Source: Sphingobacterium sp. HMA12 (GTDB lineage: Bacteria > Bacteroidota > Bacteroidia > Sphingobacteriales > Sphingobacteriaceae). Taken from it: a stretch of 64,000 nucleotides of DNA. The notes under the pieces were generated by a model, which saw only the letters and a list, made by a program, of their open reading frames with translations, made no database searches and was not told the origin of the DNA. Shown one piece after another: positions 33,673-43,561 of the stretch (position 1 is the first letter of the stretch; each line of letters begins with the position of its first letter). The stretch spans positions 755,704-819,703 of the forward strand of contig NZ_BEYR01000002.1 of assembly GCF_002933815.1 (NCBI RefSeq). Reading direction: 5' to 3'. The position numbers were made by a program, and so were the translations under genes.

Positions 33673-36600
33673 ATGAACTATACTAAAATCAACAATCTTT
33701 TAGGATGGATATGTGCGCTCATTGCAACAGTAGCATATGTCATGACTGCCGAACGATCGACGAGTTGGTGGGACTGTGGTGAGTTTATTGCCTCAGCCTT
33801 TAAACTTCAAATTGTGCACCAGCCAGGAGCACCATTATTCTTAATGATTCAAAACATCTTTTCCAATCTTGCCGGAGGTGATGTCACACGGATCGCTTTT
33901 TGGATGAATGTGGGATCTGCTGTCTGTAGTGGTCTGACGATTCTGTTTTTGTTCTGGACGATCACAGCACTAGCGAAGAAAGTCGTTGCAAAAGGAGTCG
34001 GCGAGTCGTATACCGCAACAGACTTGATCAAAATATTTGGCTCAGGTGCTGTTGGTGCATTGGCTTACGCATTCACGGATACATTTTGGTTTTCCGCTGT
34101 TGAATCCGAGGTGTATGCCATGTCTTCGCTTTGTACCGCTGTTGTATTTTGGGGGATATTAAAATGGGAAAATCATGCTGATGAGGCTGGTTCTGACCGT
34201 TGGCTGATTTTTATCGCCTATGTAATGGGCTTGTCAATCGGGGTTCACTTATTGAACCTTCTTGTGATTCCAGCCATCGCCTTGGTGATTTATTTTAAAC
34301 GCTCAAAAACAGTGACTTCTTCGGGAGCAACCAAAGCATTCCTGATCGGTGTCGTTGTGCTTGCTCTGATTTTATGGGGTATCATTCAGTATACGGTCAA
34401 AGCTGCTGCTTATTTTGATTTATTCTTTGTGAATAGTCTAGGCATGGGCTTCGGTACCGGATTTAATCTTTTTTTGATATTGGTAGTAGCTCTTTTTGTG
34501 TATGGTATCTGGTACTCGATCAAGAAAGCAAAACCGATGTTGAACCTGATTCTGATCAGCACCGCATTTATTATCTTCGGCTATAGTTCCTTTGCGATGA
34601 TTATGGTGCGCGCTAAAGCGAACCCTACCTTAAATAATAGTGATCCGGATAATGCTTTTTCTTTCGTAAGCTATTTGGGCCGTGAACAATATGCGAGTGA
34701 ACCACTTTTAAACGGTCCTACTTTCGACGCGCAGGTCGTAGATGCTGTGCCGACATATACCTATAGAAAAGATAAGGATAAATACACGAAAGTAGAGAAC
34801 GGAATGGATTATAAATACGATAAGACGATGCTCTTTCCGCGTGTTTATAGTAACCGGGATGGACATGATGGGTATTATCGTGATTATTTGAAAATTCCTG
34901 AAGGACAATCGCCTACATTTGGGGATAACCTGAAATTCTTCTTTAGTTATCAGATCGGGCACATGTACGGTCGTTATTTCCTTTGGAACTTCGCTGGTCG
35001 CCAAAACGATCAACAAGGACAAGGGTCTTTTACTGAAGGCAACTGGATCTCAGGCGCTAAACCTGTAGACCAAATGCATGTGGGTGGGCAGAACGCCATT
35101 CCCGATTCATTGAAAACTGATCCTTCAAATAATAAATATTATTTCTTGCCTTTGATCATTGGTTTGATCGGTGCATTCTGGCACTTTGGACGGAGACAAC
35201 GTGATGCTGGAATCGTAGGGTTACTATTTTTCTTTACAGGTCTAGCTATTGTATTGTACCTAAATCAAAGCCCGTTGCAGCCACGTGAACGTGATTATGC
35301 CTATGCGGGATCATTCTACGCATTTGCGATATGGATCGGCTTGGGGGTATTTGCGATTGCAGATTATTTAAGTAAAAAAGTGGATGGCAAGATGGCTGCA
35401 GGTATTGCGACAGCAGCCTGTTTACTGGGGGCTCCAGTATTGCTGGGATTCCAGAACTGGGATGATCACGATCGTTCGGAGAAAACAACAGCACGTGACC
35501 TAGCCAAAAATTATTTGGCTTCCTGTGCGCCAAATGCGATTTTATTCACCTATGGTGATAACGATACATATCCATTGTGGTATGTACAAGAAGTTGAAAA
35601 TTATCGTCCCGATGTACGGGTAGTCAACCTGAGTCTTTTGAGTTCTGACTGGTATATGCGTCAGATGAAGCAAAAAGTAAATCAGGCGGATGGCTTGCCG
35701 ATCAATATTGATGACGAAAAATTCAAAAAAGGTGTTCGTGAGGTCCTTTATTATCAAGATATGAAAGTACCGGGTCACGTAGATCTTGATCTAGTGATGC
35801 AGATCTTGTTGTCTGATGACCAAAAAAATAAACTGGAATTACGTGGCGGTAAATTTGAGAACTTTTTACCGACCAAAAACTTTAGCCTTCCGGTAAATAA
35901 GGAAGCTGTACTGCAAAATAATGTAGTTCCAAAGGCATGGCAAGAATCCATTGTCGATACCATGAGCTGGACTTACAATAGGAATTATGTGTCCAGAGCG
36001 GAATTGTCGATCCTAAACGTTTTGTTGAACAATAACTGGAAACGTCCGATTTATTTTGCGGCAACCGTTCCAAACGACAACTACCTTGGATTGGATAAAT
36101 ATCTGGTCCAGGAAGGATTTGCTTTACGTTTAATGCCTATTGCGACTCCTGCGGGATCTGAAGGTACTTTAGTGGATACACAATCGGCTTTTAAAGATAT
36201 TACCACGAAATATCAATGGGGTAATATGGCGAATGCTTCTTATTTGGATCCTGAATCCTATCGCATGATCACCATGATCACCAATACGGTGATGGGGGGA
36301 ACGGCGACGCAGTTGATGATGGAAGGTCATAAAGATGAGGCACGTAAAGTTGCTGTTGAAACTTATGAGAAGATGCCAAAACGCGTGTACTTGATGCGTG
36401 ATATATTGGGGTATATTCCGATTATCAATGTGTTGTACGAAACTGGTGAAAATAAGCGTGCAAATGAGATTGTCAATCGCAATCTGAAATTTATGACGCA
36501 AAACATGCGCTGGTATCAGGATATTGCACAAACCAAACCTGAATTGGAGTATTCTAATATCGGAACTGCTCTCAGGGCGCTAGGTGCTTATAAAAGTATA

Positions 36601-36684
36601 TTGGCTTCCACTTCGGAAAAACAATTGCTGCAACAGGTGACTGAACTGGAGAAATCGTATAAACAACAGTATGGCGTAGAATAA
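33673..36684 (+). CDS. DUF2723 family membrane protein (putative O-mannosyltransferase-like)
   Basis: 1003 residues. The N-terminal ~300 residues carry many membrane spans and the DUF2723 start: TAERSTSWWDCGEFIASAFK, HQPGAPLFLMIQNIFS and FWFSAVESEVYAMSSLCTAV. The aspartate-containing first loop and the HQPGAP motif resemble GT-C enzymes such as protein O-mannosyltransferases. A second hydrophobic block around 490-600 follows (GLAIVLYLNQSPLQPRERDY). The C-terminal ~400 residues are soluble, with FTYGDNDTYPLWYVQE and a helical end. Standalone gene closed by a strong terminator. Sugar and acceptor unknown. Confidence 0.82.
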   Translation: MNYTKINNLLGWICALIATVAYVMTAERSTSWWDCGEFIASAFKLQIVHQPGAPLFLMIQNIFSNLAGGDVTRIAFWMNVGSAVCSGLTILFLFWTITALAKKVVAKGVGESYTATDLIKIFGSGAVGALAYAFTDTFWFSAVESEVYAMSSLCTAVVFWGILKWENHADEAGSDRWLIFIAYVMGLSIGVHLLNLLVIPAIALVIYFKRSKTVTSSGATKAFLIGVVVLALILWGIIQYTVKAAAYFDLFFVNSLGMGFGTGFNLFLILVVALFVYGIWYSIKKAKPMLNLILISTAFIIFGYSSFAMIMVRAKANPTLNNSDPDNAFSFVSYLGREQYASEPLLNGPTFDAQVVDAVPTYTYRKDKDKYTKVENGMDYKYDKTMLFPRVYSNRDGHDGYYRDYLKIPEGQSPTFGDNLKFFFSYQIGHMYGRYFLWNFAGRQNDQQGQGSFTEGNWISGAKPVDQMHVGGQNAIPDSLKTDPSNNKYYFLPLIIGLIGAFWHFGRRQRDAGIVGLLFFFTGLAIVLYLNQSPLQPRERDYAYAGSFYAFAIWIGLGVFAIADYLSKKVDGKMAAGIATAACLLGAPVLLGFQNWDDHDRSEKTTARDLAKNYLASCAPNAILFTYGDNDTYPLWYVQEVENYRPDVRVVNLSLLSSDWYMRQMKQKVNQADGLPINIDDEKFKKGVREVLYYQDMKVPGHVDLDLVMQILLSDDQKNKLELRGGKFENFLPTKNFSLPVNKEAVLQNNVVPKAWQESIVDTMSWTYNRNYVSRAELSILNVLLNNNWKRPIYFAATVPNDNYLGLDKYLVQEGFALRLMPIATPAGSEGTLVDTQSAFKDITTKYQWGNMANASYLDPESYRMITMITNTVMGGTATQLMMEGHKDEARKVAVETYEKMPKRVYLMRDILGYIPIINVLYETGENKRANEIVNRNLKFMTQNMRWYQDIAQTKPELEYSNIGTALRALGAYKSILASTSEKQLLQQVTELEKSYKQQYGVE

Positions 36685-36710
36685 TATTCACACCATCTTT
36701 CAATCAGAAG

Positions 36711-36784
36711 GAGCTGCCCTCGGCCGTGCCTATTCAAAAAAATAATCTTTTGAATGGGATGTAGCTGAGGGCAGCTCTTTTTTT
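36711..36784 (+). terminator. Terminator after the DUF2723 gene
   Basis: A long hairpin: GAGCTGCCCTC...GAGGGCAGCTC outer stem (one G-T pair further in), an inner ATTCAAAA/TTTTGAAT stem, then a T8 run. Confidence 0.88.
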
Positions 36785-36828
36785 GATTATTTTTTCTTAG
36801 CTTAACGCCATAAAACCAACCTGATATT

Positions 36829-38220
36829 ATGATGAAACGTCAACTGAAATTGTGGGATGCGATTATGCTGGTCATGGGCTCGATGATCGGAAGCGGGATC
36901 TTTATTGTATCGAGTGATATGATGCGGCAACTGGGCTCAGGATACTGGTTGGCGATAGTATGGATATTGACCGCTGTAGCAACTGTAGCGGCAGCAATCT
37001 GTTATGGTGAGCTATCTTCGATGTATCCCAAAGCTGGTGGACAATATACTTATCTGACAGAAGTGTTCGGAAAGCCGATTGGCTTTTTGTATGGTTGGAG
37101 CTTATTTACAGTTATCCAAACAGGTACTATAGCAGCTGTTGCGGTTGCTTTTGGTAAATTTACCGCTTATTTAATTCCGCAATTGAACGATGCGGCACCG
37201 ATTTTTCAGCGAGGTGAGTTTAAGATTACCTGGATACAGATACTCGCCATGGGAGTAATCCTCCTGCTGACTTATATCAATACCCGCGGAATCAAGAGCG
37301 GCAAGTCGGTGCAGTCTTTTTTTACCTCCGCAAAAATTATTGCATTGGTTCTATTGATCGTTGGCGGACTGTTTTTGATCAAAGAAAACCATTTTTCGGA
37401 GAATATGGCGTACAGCTGGGATGCTTTTCAGAATTTGAAAGGTGAGGGCTGGATGAGGATTTCCGGCGGCGCTTTAATGGGGGCGCTGGCAGCAGCTATG
37501 GTGGGATCCGTCTTTAGTAGCGTTGCCTGGGAAAACGTGACCTTTGTGTCGGGTGAGATTGTGAATCCACAGCGTAATGTGGTTCGTGCGCTCGTCATCG
37601 GAACCAGCCTTGTCATGCTTTTATACATCTGTTGCAACTACATCTATCTTTCTGCGCTGAGCCGCGAAGAGATCGCCTTTGCAACAAATGACCGGGTCGC
37701 AATTGCTGCTGCTGAAAAGATGTTGGGGCACACTGGTACAATAGCGATGGCTATCTTGGTGATGATATCAACATTTGGCTGTGTCAATGGTCTTGCGCTT
37801 TCCGGAGCACGGGTTTTTCAGACCATGGCCAGAGATGGCTTGTTCTTAAAACAGGCTATCCCCAACAATAAATATGATGTGCCGGCCCGCTCATTATGGT
37901 TGCAGGGGATCTGGGCATCCTTGCTCTGTTTAAGTGGTCAGTATGGTAATCTGTTGGATATGATCTCTTTCGTTATTGTCATCTTTTACATGATTACGGT
38001 ACTGGGCGTTATTATCCAGCGTATGCGTAAACCTGAGTTGGCACGTTCCTACAAAACGTTTTTATTTCCTTTTACACCGATCATCTATCTGCTTATTGGT
38101 ACGGTATTTTGCGTGCTGCTAATCATCTACAAGCCGCAGTATACCTGGCCAGGTTTTATATTGGTATTGATAGGGCTGCCGGTGTATTTTTTCGCAAGGG
38201 GCAATAAGAAAAATGATTAA
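36829..38220 (+). CDS. APC-superfamily amino acid permease
   Basis: 463 residues with 12 hydrophobic spans. The N-terminal substrate motif is LVMGSMIGSGIFIVSSDMM (GSGIF loop), followed by YGELSSMYPKAGGQYTYLTE, WENVTFVSGEIVNPQRNVVR and GARVFQTMARDGLFLKQAIP, typical of the LAT/y+LAT-like branch. It would move amino acids across the inner membrane by exchange or proton symport. It is flanked by a terminator upstream; downstream only a weak hairpin. Substrate not deducible. Confidence 0.88.
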   Translation: MMKRQLKLWDAIMLVMGSMIGSGIFIVSSDMMRQLGSGYWLAIVWILTAVATVAAAICYGELSSMYPKAGGQYTYLTEVFGKPIGFLYGWSLFTVIQTGTIAAVAVAFGKFTAYLIPQLNDAAPIFQRGEFKITWIQILAMGVILLLTYINTRGIKSGKSVQSFFTSAKIIALVLLIVGGLFLIKENHFSENMAYSWDAFQNLKGEGWMRISGGALMGALAAAMVGSVFSSVAWENVTFVSGEIVNPQRNVVRALVIGTSLVMLLYICCNYIYLSALSREEIAFATNDRVAIAAAEKMLGHTGTIAMAILVMISTFGCVNGLALSGARVFQTMARDGLFLKQAIPNNKYDVPARSLWLQGIWASLLCLSGQYGNLLDMISFVIVIFYMITVLGVIIQRMRKPELARSYKTFLFPFTPIIYLLIGTVFCVLLIIYKPQYTWPGFILVLIGLPVYFFARGNKKND

Positions 38221-38532
38221 AACAGGTGTATCTCTTCGGTGTTTTTTACACCGGATAGGTGATATGAGCCGCGATAAATTTAATCTGCTTTATACTGCCG
38301 TGATTCCTGTCCCTCTGTTTTTTGAAATGCTGAGTACCCTCGAAACTCATATGTGCTGTATGGCGCCATAATGGAAACCAATGAGCTCGTTTATCTGCTT
38401 TGATGAGCTGCTGTTTTAAAAGTTATAGGTCTCAGAGTTAATGCTGGGAACGAATTGAAATATTGAAATTAATTGGGAAACGAGCGATAGTTTTTGTTAA
38501 AAAAAGTGTAGCTTTGCTCAAACATTCCCATA
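38221..38532. other. Intergenic region upstream of pyrR
   Basis: 312 bases with no gene. A CGGTGT-TTTTT-ACACCG hairpin at 38237-38253 may end APC permease transcription but lacks a following T run. No PyrR-type attenuator was recognised. A TAnnTTTG box lies close to pyrR. Confidence 0.6.
38509..38516 (+). promoter_or_regulatory. Candidate pyrR -7 box (TAGCTTTG)
   Basis: Exact TAnnTTTG match 16 bases before the pyrR ATG. A TTTG at 38493-38496 is only 12 bases away, shorter than ideal for -33. Confidence 0.5.
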
Positions 38533-39096
38533 ATGAAACAGTCGATTTTATTAGACGGACCAAAATTTCAAATCACCATTCAAAGACTATGTCGTCAATT
38601 GATTGAGAATCACGGTGATTTTTCAAATGCTGTCGTCATAGGTATTCAACCAAGAGGAACTTTCTTAGCTAGACGTATCGTCAAAGAACTTGAACGGATG
38701 ATCGAAAAACCGATCTTGGTCGGTGATCTGGATATTACATTTTATCGGGACGATTTCCGTACAAAAGGTAATGCTGGCCCGTTGTTAGCAAATAGTACAA
38801 ATATTAATTTTATTGTAGAAGGTAAAGACGTTATTTTTATTGATGATGTCTTGTGGACTGGACGCACCATTCGGGCAGCCATGGATGCCGTACAGGCTTT
38901 TGGAAGAGCGAGAAGCATTGAGTTGCTTGTTTTAGTCGATCGTCGTTTCTCCAGACAGATTCCGATTCAACCCGATTACATTGGAATACAGGTTGATTCT
39001 ATAGATTCACAAAAAGTCATTGTGAACTGGAAAGAATCTGACGATCAAGATAGCATTATCTTGGTCACGGAGAAAAAAACTTCGGTTAATGATTAG
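38533..39096 (+). CDS. pyrR: Bifunctional pyr operon regulator / uracil phosphoribosyltransferase
   Basis: 187 residues. The type I PRTase fold is clear: AVVIGIQPRGTFLARRIVKE, then VGDLDITFYRDDFRTKG (flexible hood) and the PRPP loop VIFIDDVLWTGRTIRAAMD, followed by RARSIELLVLVDRRFSRQIP. PyrR senses UMP/PRPP and, in many bacteria, binds pyr mRNA leaders. The adjacent pyrB supports this role, but no antiterminator hairpin pair is visible in either leader here. Confidence 0.92.
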   Translation: MKQSILLDGPKFQITIQRLCRQLIENHGDFSNAVVIGIQPRGTFLARRIVKELERMIEKPILVGDLDITFYRDDFRTKGNAGPLLANSTNINFIVEGKDVIFIDDVLWTGRTIRAAMDAVQAFGRARSIELLVLVDRRFSRQIPIQPDYIGIQVDSIDSQKVIVNWKESDDQDSIILVTEKKTSVND

Positions 39097-39196
39097 AAAT
39101 CCGGTTCGGTAAAAAAATAACGGAAGGTTCTAATAAGCCCTTGGGAACGAACACTCAATTAAAAAATGATTAGTAAATACTTGAATACACTATAAA

Positions 39197-40135
39197 ATGT
39201 CAGCTGCAGTAGAACAATTAAGTACTCGCCATTTGTTGGGAATCAAAGATCTAAATGAACAAGATATCCAATTGATTCTGGATACAGCGAGTAATTTCAA
39301 AGAGGTATTAAATAGACCGATCAAAAAGGTGCCTTCTCTACGGGATATCACCATCGCCAATGTGTTTTTTGAAAATTCAACACGTACGCGGCTTTCCTTT
39401 GAACTTGCCGAGAAAAGACTATCTGCAGATATCGTCAATTTTGCGGCTTCTTCTTCTTCAGTGAGTAAAGGCGAGACTTTGATTGATACTGTCAACAATA
39501 TCCTTGCGATGAAGGTGGATATGATTGTGATGCGGCATCCCTACGCTGGAGCAGGTGTGTTCTTAAGTAAGCATGTCGATGCACAAATTGTGAATGCTGG
39601 CGACGGCGCACATGAACACCCTACACAAGCGCTGTTGGACTCTTTCTCTATCCGCGAGCGCTTTGGCGATGTAGCGGGACGTAAAGTTGCTATTATTGGT
39701 GACATAACCCACTCCCGGGTAGCCTTATCCAATATTCTATGTCTTCAAAAACAAGGAGCGGAAGTCATGGTATGCGGACCAACGACATTAATTCCTAAGC
39801 ATATCACTTCTTTGGGTGTAAAGGTGGAGCATGATCTGAGAAAAGCACTGAATTGGTGTGACGTGGCAAATATGTTGCGCATCCAGCTGGAGCGCCAGGA
39901 TATCGCCTATTTCCCATCTTTGAGAGAATACTCCATGTTATATGGTTTAAATAAAGAAATCTTGGATTCTTTGGATAAGCCAATTACCATTATGCACCCC
40001 GGGCCGATCAATCGCGGGGTCGAAATCACTTCAGATGTTGCCGATAGTGAACACTCCATTATCCTAGATCAGGTTGAAAATGGAGTTGCTGTTCGGATGG
40101 CGGTATTGTATCTATTGGCTGGACAACGCGGCTAA
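39197..40135 (+). CDS. pyrB: Aspartate carbamoyltransferase catalytic chain
   Basis: 312 residues. Carbamoyl-phosphate site NVFFENSTRTRLSFELAEKR (S-T-R-T-R), the SSVSKGETLIDTVNNI loop, then HPYAGAGVFLSKH, NAGDGAHEHPTQALLDSFSI and the Asp-binding IMHPGPINRGVEIT. Second step of pyrimidine synthesis. It follows pyrR by 100 bases and ends at a clear terminator, so pyrR-pyrB is probably one unit. No pyrI is adjacent. Confidence 0.95.
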   Translation: MSAAVEQLSTRHLLGIKDLNEQDIQLILDTASNFKEVLNRPIKKVPSLRDITIANVFFENSTRTRLSFELAEKRLSADIVNFAASSSSVSKGETLIDTVNNILAMKVDMIVMRHPYAGAGVFLSKHVDAQIVNAGDGAHEHPTQALLDSFSIRERFGDVAGRKVAIIGDITHSRVALSNILCLQKQGAEVMVCGPTTLIPKHITSLGVKVEHDLRKALNWCDVANMLRIQLERQDIAYFPSLREYSMLYGLNKEILDSLDKPITIMHPGPINRGVEITSDVADSEHSIILDQVENGVAVRMAVLYLLAGQRG

Positions 40136-40206
40136 TTGAAATTTCGATTTTGAGCCAGTTTTAGATGTTGGAGTACAAAATTGACAGATTCATCAATCAA
40201 CAATAT

Positions 40207-40242
40207 TATGCCTGACTTTATTTTTGGTCGGGCATATTTTTT
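40207..40242 (+). terminator. pyrB terminator
   Basis: TATGCCTGAC / GTCGGGCATA (one G-T pair) with a ten-base loop, followed by a T6 run. Confidence 0.85.
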
Positions 40243-40476
40243 GTGCAAAATTTCCGTTATAATACTGGGTTATTCACAGATGTTAATAACTTTTGTGTAA
40301 AATAGCTCAATTAAAGTATAATTTAGTAAAATGAATAAAACTATCTCCCAAAAATGGGTAGATTTGAATTGATTTTCAATAAATTTTGGCTTATCTTAAA
40401 TCGGTCAATCAAAAAAGAGAATTCAATAAATTTGCATGTCAAGGCAAATTTACCTCGGTTTGAAGGGAGATTCATT

Positions 40477-40484
40477 TACATTTG
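40477..40484 (+). promoter_or_regulatory. Candidate promoter of the envelope cluster (TACATTTG)
   Basis: Exact -7 match 32 bases before the TPR gene ATG, with TTTG at 40459-40462 (14-base spacer, short). A second box lies 50 bases further upstream. Confidence 0.5.
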
Positions 40485-40516
40485 CAGATAAATAACATAT
40501 TAAGGTTTCACATATT

Positions 40517-43500
40517 ATGTATAAGAAGATTTACCAGGTGGGAGTTGCACTAACCGTTATGGCGACGCCAGCATTAGCGCAACAGACAGAATGGCAACAA
40601 ATCAACAAGGCTTACAAGACCGGAATGGAATTGTATGAACGCGGAAAATTCGGATCCGCATCAGCGCAATTTGATCGTGTGGAGGCCTTGCGGACGAAAT
40701 CCAACCTACAATTGGATGAGACAGAGGAGCTGTCCTTATTAAAGGAAAACGTACGGTATTACCAAGCGGTATGCGCCTTGGAATTGGGCGAGTCAGATGC
40801 CGAAAATCGTTTCTTAAAATATATTAAAGATTTTCCTGTCAGTGCCAATTCTAAAGCAGCTTACTTTCAGATAGGTAAATCATATTATGCTAAAAAGGAT
40901 TACGTAAAAGCAATTGAATGGTTTACAAAGATTGACAGTAAAAATCTCGCTGGTAAAGAAAATGTAGAATATCGCTTTAAATTGGGGTATGCTTCTTTCA
41001 TGACGAAAGATTATAAGACAGCAAAACCCTTATTTGAAGGATTGAAAGATCAGAAGACTGAATTTCAGGAGGCCTCAATCTATTACTATGCTTATTTATG
41101 TTATTTAGATGCAGAATATAAAACTGCATTAAATGAATTTGAGCGGTTAAATGGCTCAAAACAATTTGAAAATAGTTATCCTTATTATATTACGGCGCTG
41201 TATTTCCTGGATAAACGTTACGATGATGTTTTAGACTATGCGCTACCGATCTTATCGCGTACCAAACAGGAAAATGAGACGGAGATGTTTCGTATTATCG
41301 CGGCAACATACTTTATTAAAGGGGATCTAAAAACATCAAAAGATTATTACGATAAGTTCCAGGCACAGGATCAGGGCAAGACCCAAAATAATCAAGATAG
41401 CTATCAGATCGGTTATATCGCTTATAAGCTAAAGGATTACGATAAGGCGATCACGGAGTTGGAGAAAATGACAGAACCTGATGCGTATTACCAATCCGCC
41501 ATGATTACCCTGGGGGACAGCTTCCTGAAAAAAGGAAATAAGCAGTCGGCTCGTAACGCGTTCTTCAGAGCCTCCAAACTGGATTTTGATCCGGCGATGA
41601 AAGAAGAGGGATTGTTTAACTATGCGAAGCTTTCGTATGAATTGGAGTTCCATCAAGTCGCCTTGGCTTCTACGCAGGAATATTTAAAAACCTACCCAAA
41701 ATCACAACGCCAGGAAGAAGCGAAAACGCTATTGGCGGAGGTGCTGCTAAGTACTAAAAATTACCGTGATGCGGTCGATATTTTGGAGTCTATTCCGAAA
41801 CGCGGAAAAGAAGCAAATGCGGCTTATCAAAAAGTAACCTACTACCGGGGTCTGGAGTTTTACAATGAGCGCGCTTTTGAAAATGCAATTTCTTTGTTCT
41901 TGCGTTCAGAACAGCACCGTTACGATGAAGAAATCTACGCGTTGTCTACCTACTGGAAAGCGGAAGCGATGTACGAAGTACGCAAGTATGGCGAAGCGGT
42001 AACGAATTTCAATAAATTCTTACGTTTGCCGGGGGCAAGTAAAACCGACGTATACGGTTATGCAAATTACGCCCTGGCTTATGCGGCTTTCCGTAACGGA
42101 AACTACAATACCGCAGCGAATTATTTCGAACGCTTCTTAGCTTCTGGCGGTTCGAAAGGAATAGAGATGAATACACGTAATGATGCCATCGCACGTTTAG
42201 GTGATTCATACTTCTCATCCAAAAACTACGGGAGAGCATTAACAGAATATAACAAATTAATATCATCTAAAGCGCCTAGTCAGGATTATGCTTTATTTCA
42301 AAGAGGTATTATCCAAGGATTGCAAGGCGACAATAATGGTAAAATTTCAACACTGAATGCTGTCATCGCACAATTCCCAAGTTCCAATTATGCCGATGAT
42401 ATTGCATTTGAGATTCCATATACACGTTTCTTGATGGGGGAAAGCGATCAGGCAATTTCAGGTCTTCAAACGATGGTTGAAAAATATCCACGAAGCAGTT
42501 ATGTACCTCGTGCGTTAGTGACCATCGGACTGGTTCAATATAACCAGGATAACAACGATGCTGCTTTAGCGACATTCCAACGTGTCGTTGATCAATACGC
42601 TTCTACGGATGAAGCCAGACAGGCCATGCGATCAATTGAGAATATCTATCTGGATAAAGGCGATGCGACTGGATATATCAAATATGCCACCGGAACAAAT
42701 CTGGGCGACGTTTCGAAGTCTGAGCAAGATTCACGTACGTTCTCGACAGCAACGACTTTGTTCTCCAGAGGTAATTACCAAGGAGCTGTAGAAGCTGTAA
42801 ATGCGTATTTCGATAAATTTCCGAAACCAAACCAAGAGAAATATGCGCGCTTCGTTCGTGCGGAAAGTAATGCGGCATTGGGAAATACAGAAGATGCCTT
42901 GCACGATTACAATATTATCTTGAATGACTGGACTTCTCCATATACTGAACGTACGTTGATTTCAGTGTCAAATTTATATTTGAAACAGAAGAAATATAAT
43001 GAAGCAACACAGTTGTTGAAAAAATTGGAGCTTACTTCTGAATACAAATCTAACTACGGTTTTGCAATTAACAACCTGATGGTTTCCTATTACCAAATTG
43101 GAGACTATAAGGAAGCTTTAAATTATACCAACGCTGTTAAGAATTACGAAAAATCTTCTGAGGAAGAAATCGCGAATGCATTCTTGTATGCGGGTAAATG
43201 CTATGTGAAGCAGAATAAGAAAACTGAAGCAATGAAAGAATTCAGTTTAGCAGCTTTGAAGAGCCGTACCGTATACGGTGCGGAAGCTAAATATAATGTC
43301 GCGGTTATTCAATTGGAAAATAAACAATACGATGCCTGTATCAAAACAGCAATGGATTTGTCGGACAATTTCTCCTCTTATGAATATTGGGTAGCAAAAA
43401 GCTTTATTACGATGGCTGATGCCTATGCGGGTAAAGGCGATACATTCCAGGCGAAAGCGACATTGGAATCAATTGTGGATAACTACGATGCGAAAGATGA

Positions 43501-43555
43501 TGTTTTGCCTGCTGCGAAAGAGCGTCTAAATAAATTGAACAACAAAAAGAAATAG
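40517..43555 (+). CDS. Large periplasmic TPR-repeat protein
   Basis: 1012 residues. A signal peptide (MYKKIYQVGVALTVMATPAL, cut after ALA) leads to about 980 residues of TPR-like helical repeats. Repeats such as YFQIGKSYYAKKDYVKAIEW, YQIGYIAYKLKDYDKAITEL and RGLEFYNERAFENAISLFLR recur throughout. TPR arrays of this size act as assembly or docking scaffolds; no catalytic motif is seen. It is followed six bases later by a plug-less outer-membrane barrel gene and heads the rightward cluster that includes HU-SPOR, ExbB, ExbD and TonB. Similar large TPR proteins sit next to such genes in other Bacteroidota as I recall, but the function is not established. Confidence 0.82.
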   Translation: MYKKIYQVGVALTVMATPALAQQTEWQQINKAYKTGMELYERGKFGSASAQFDRVEALRTKSNLQLDETEELSLLKENVRYYQAVCALELGESDAENRFLKYIKDFPVSANSKAAYFQIGKSYYAKKDYVKAIEWFTKIDSKNLAGKENVEYRFKLGYASFMTKDYKTAKPLFEGLKDQKTEFQEASIYYYAYLCYLDAEYKTALNEFERLNGSKQFENSYPYYITALYFLDKRYDDVLDYALPILSRTKQENETEMFRIIAATYFIKGDLKTSKDYYDKFQAQDQGKTQNNQDSYQIGYIAYKLKDYDKAITELEKMTEPDAYYQSAMITLGDSFLKKGNKQSARNAFFRASKLDFDPAMKEEGLFNYAKLSYELEFHQVALASTQEYLKTYPKSQRQEEAKTLLAEVLLSTKNYRDAVDILESIPKRGKEANAAYQKVTYYRGLEFYNERAFENAISLFLRSEQHRYDEEIYALSTYWKAEAMYEVRKYGEAVTNFNKFLRLPGASKTDVYGYANYALAYAAFRNGNYNTAANYFERFLASGGSKGIEMNTRNDAIARLGDSYFSSKNYGRALTEYNKLISSKAPSQDYALFQRGIIQGLQGDNNGKISTLNAVIAQFPSSNYADDIAFEIPYTRFLMGESDQAISGLQTMVEKYPRSSYVPRALVTIGLVQYNQDNNDAALATFQRVVDQYASTDEARQAMRSIENIYLDKGDATGYIKYATGTNLGDVSKSEQDSRTFSTATTLFSRGNYQGAVEAVNAYFDKFPKPNQEKYARFVRAESNAALGNTEDALHDYNIILNDWTSPYTERTLISVSNLYLKQKKYNEATQLLKKLELTSEYKSNYGFAINNLMVSYYQIGDYKEALNYTNAVKNYEKSSEEEIANAFLYAGKCYVKQNKKTEAMKEFSLAALKSRTVYGAEAKYNVAVIQLENKQYDACIKTAMDLSDNFSSYEYWVAKSFITMADAYAGKGDTFQAKATLESIVDNYDAKDDVLPAAKERLNKLNNKKK

Positions 43556-43561
43556 GATACA

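Larger units (their letters stand above)
40136..40516. other. Intergenic region between pyrB and the TPR gene
   Basis: 381 bases. It contains the pyrB terminator and two TAnnTTTG boxes (40427-40434 TAAATTTG and 40477-40484 TACATTTG) upstream of the TPR gene. No ORF or RNA gene recognised. Confidence 0.6.
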
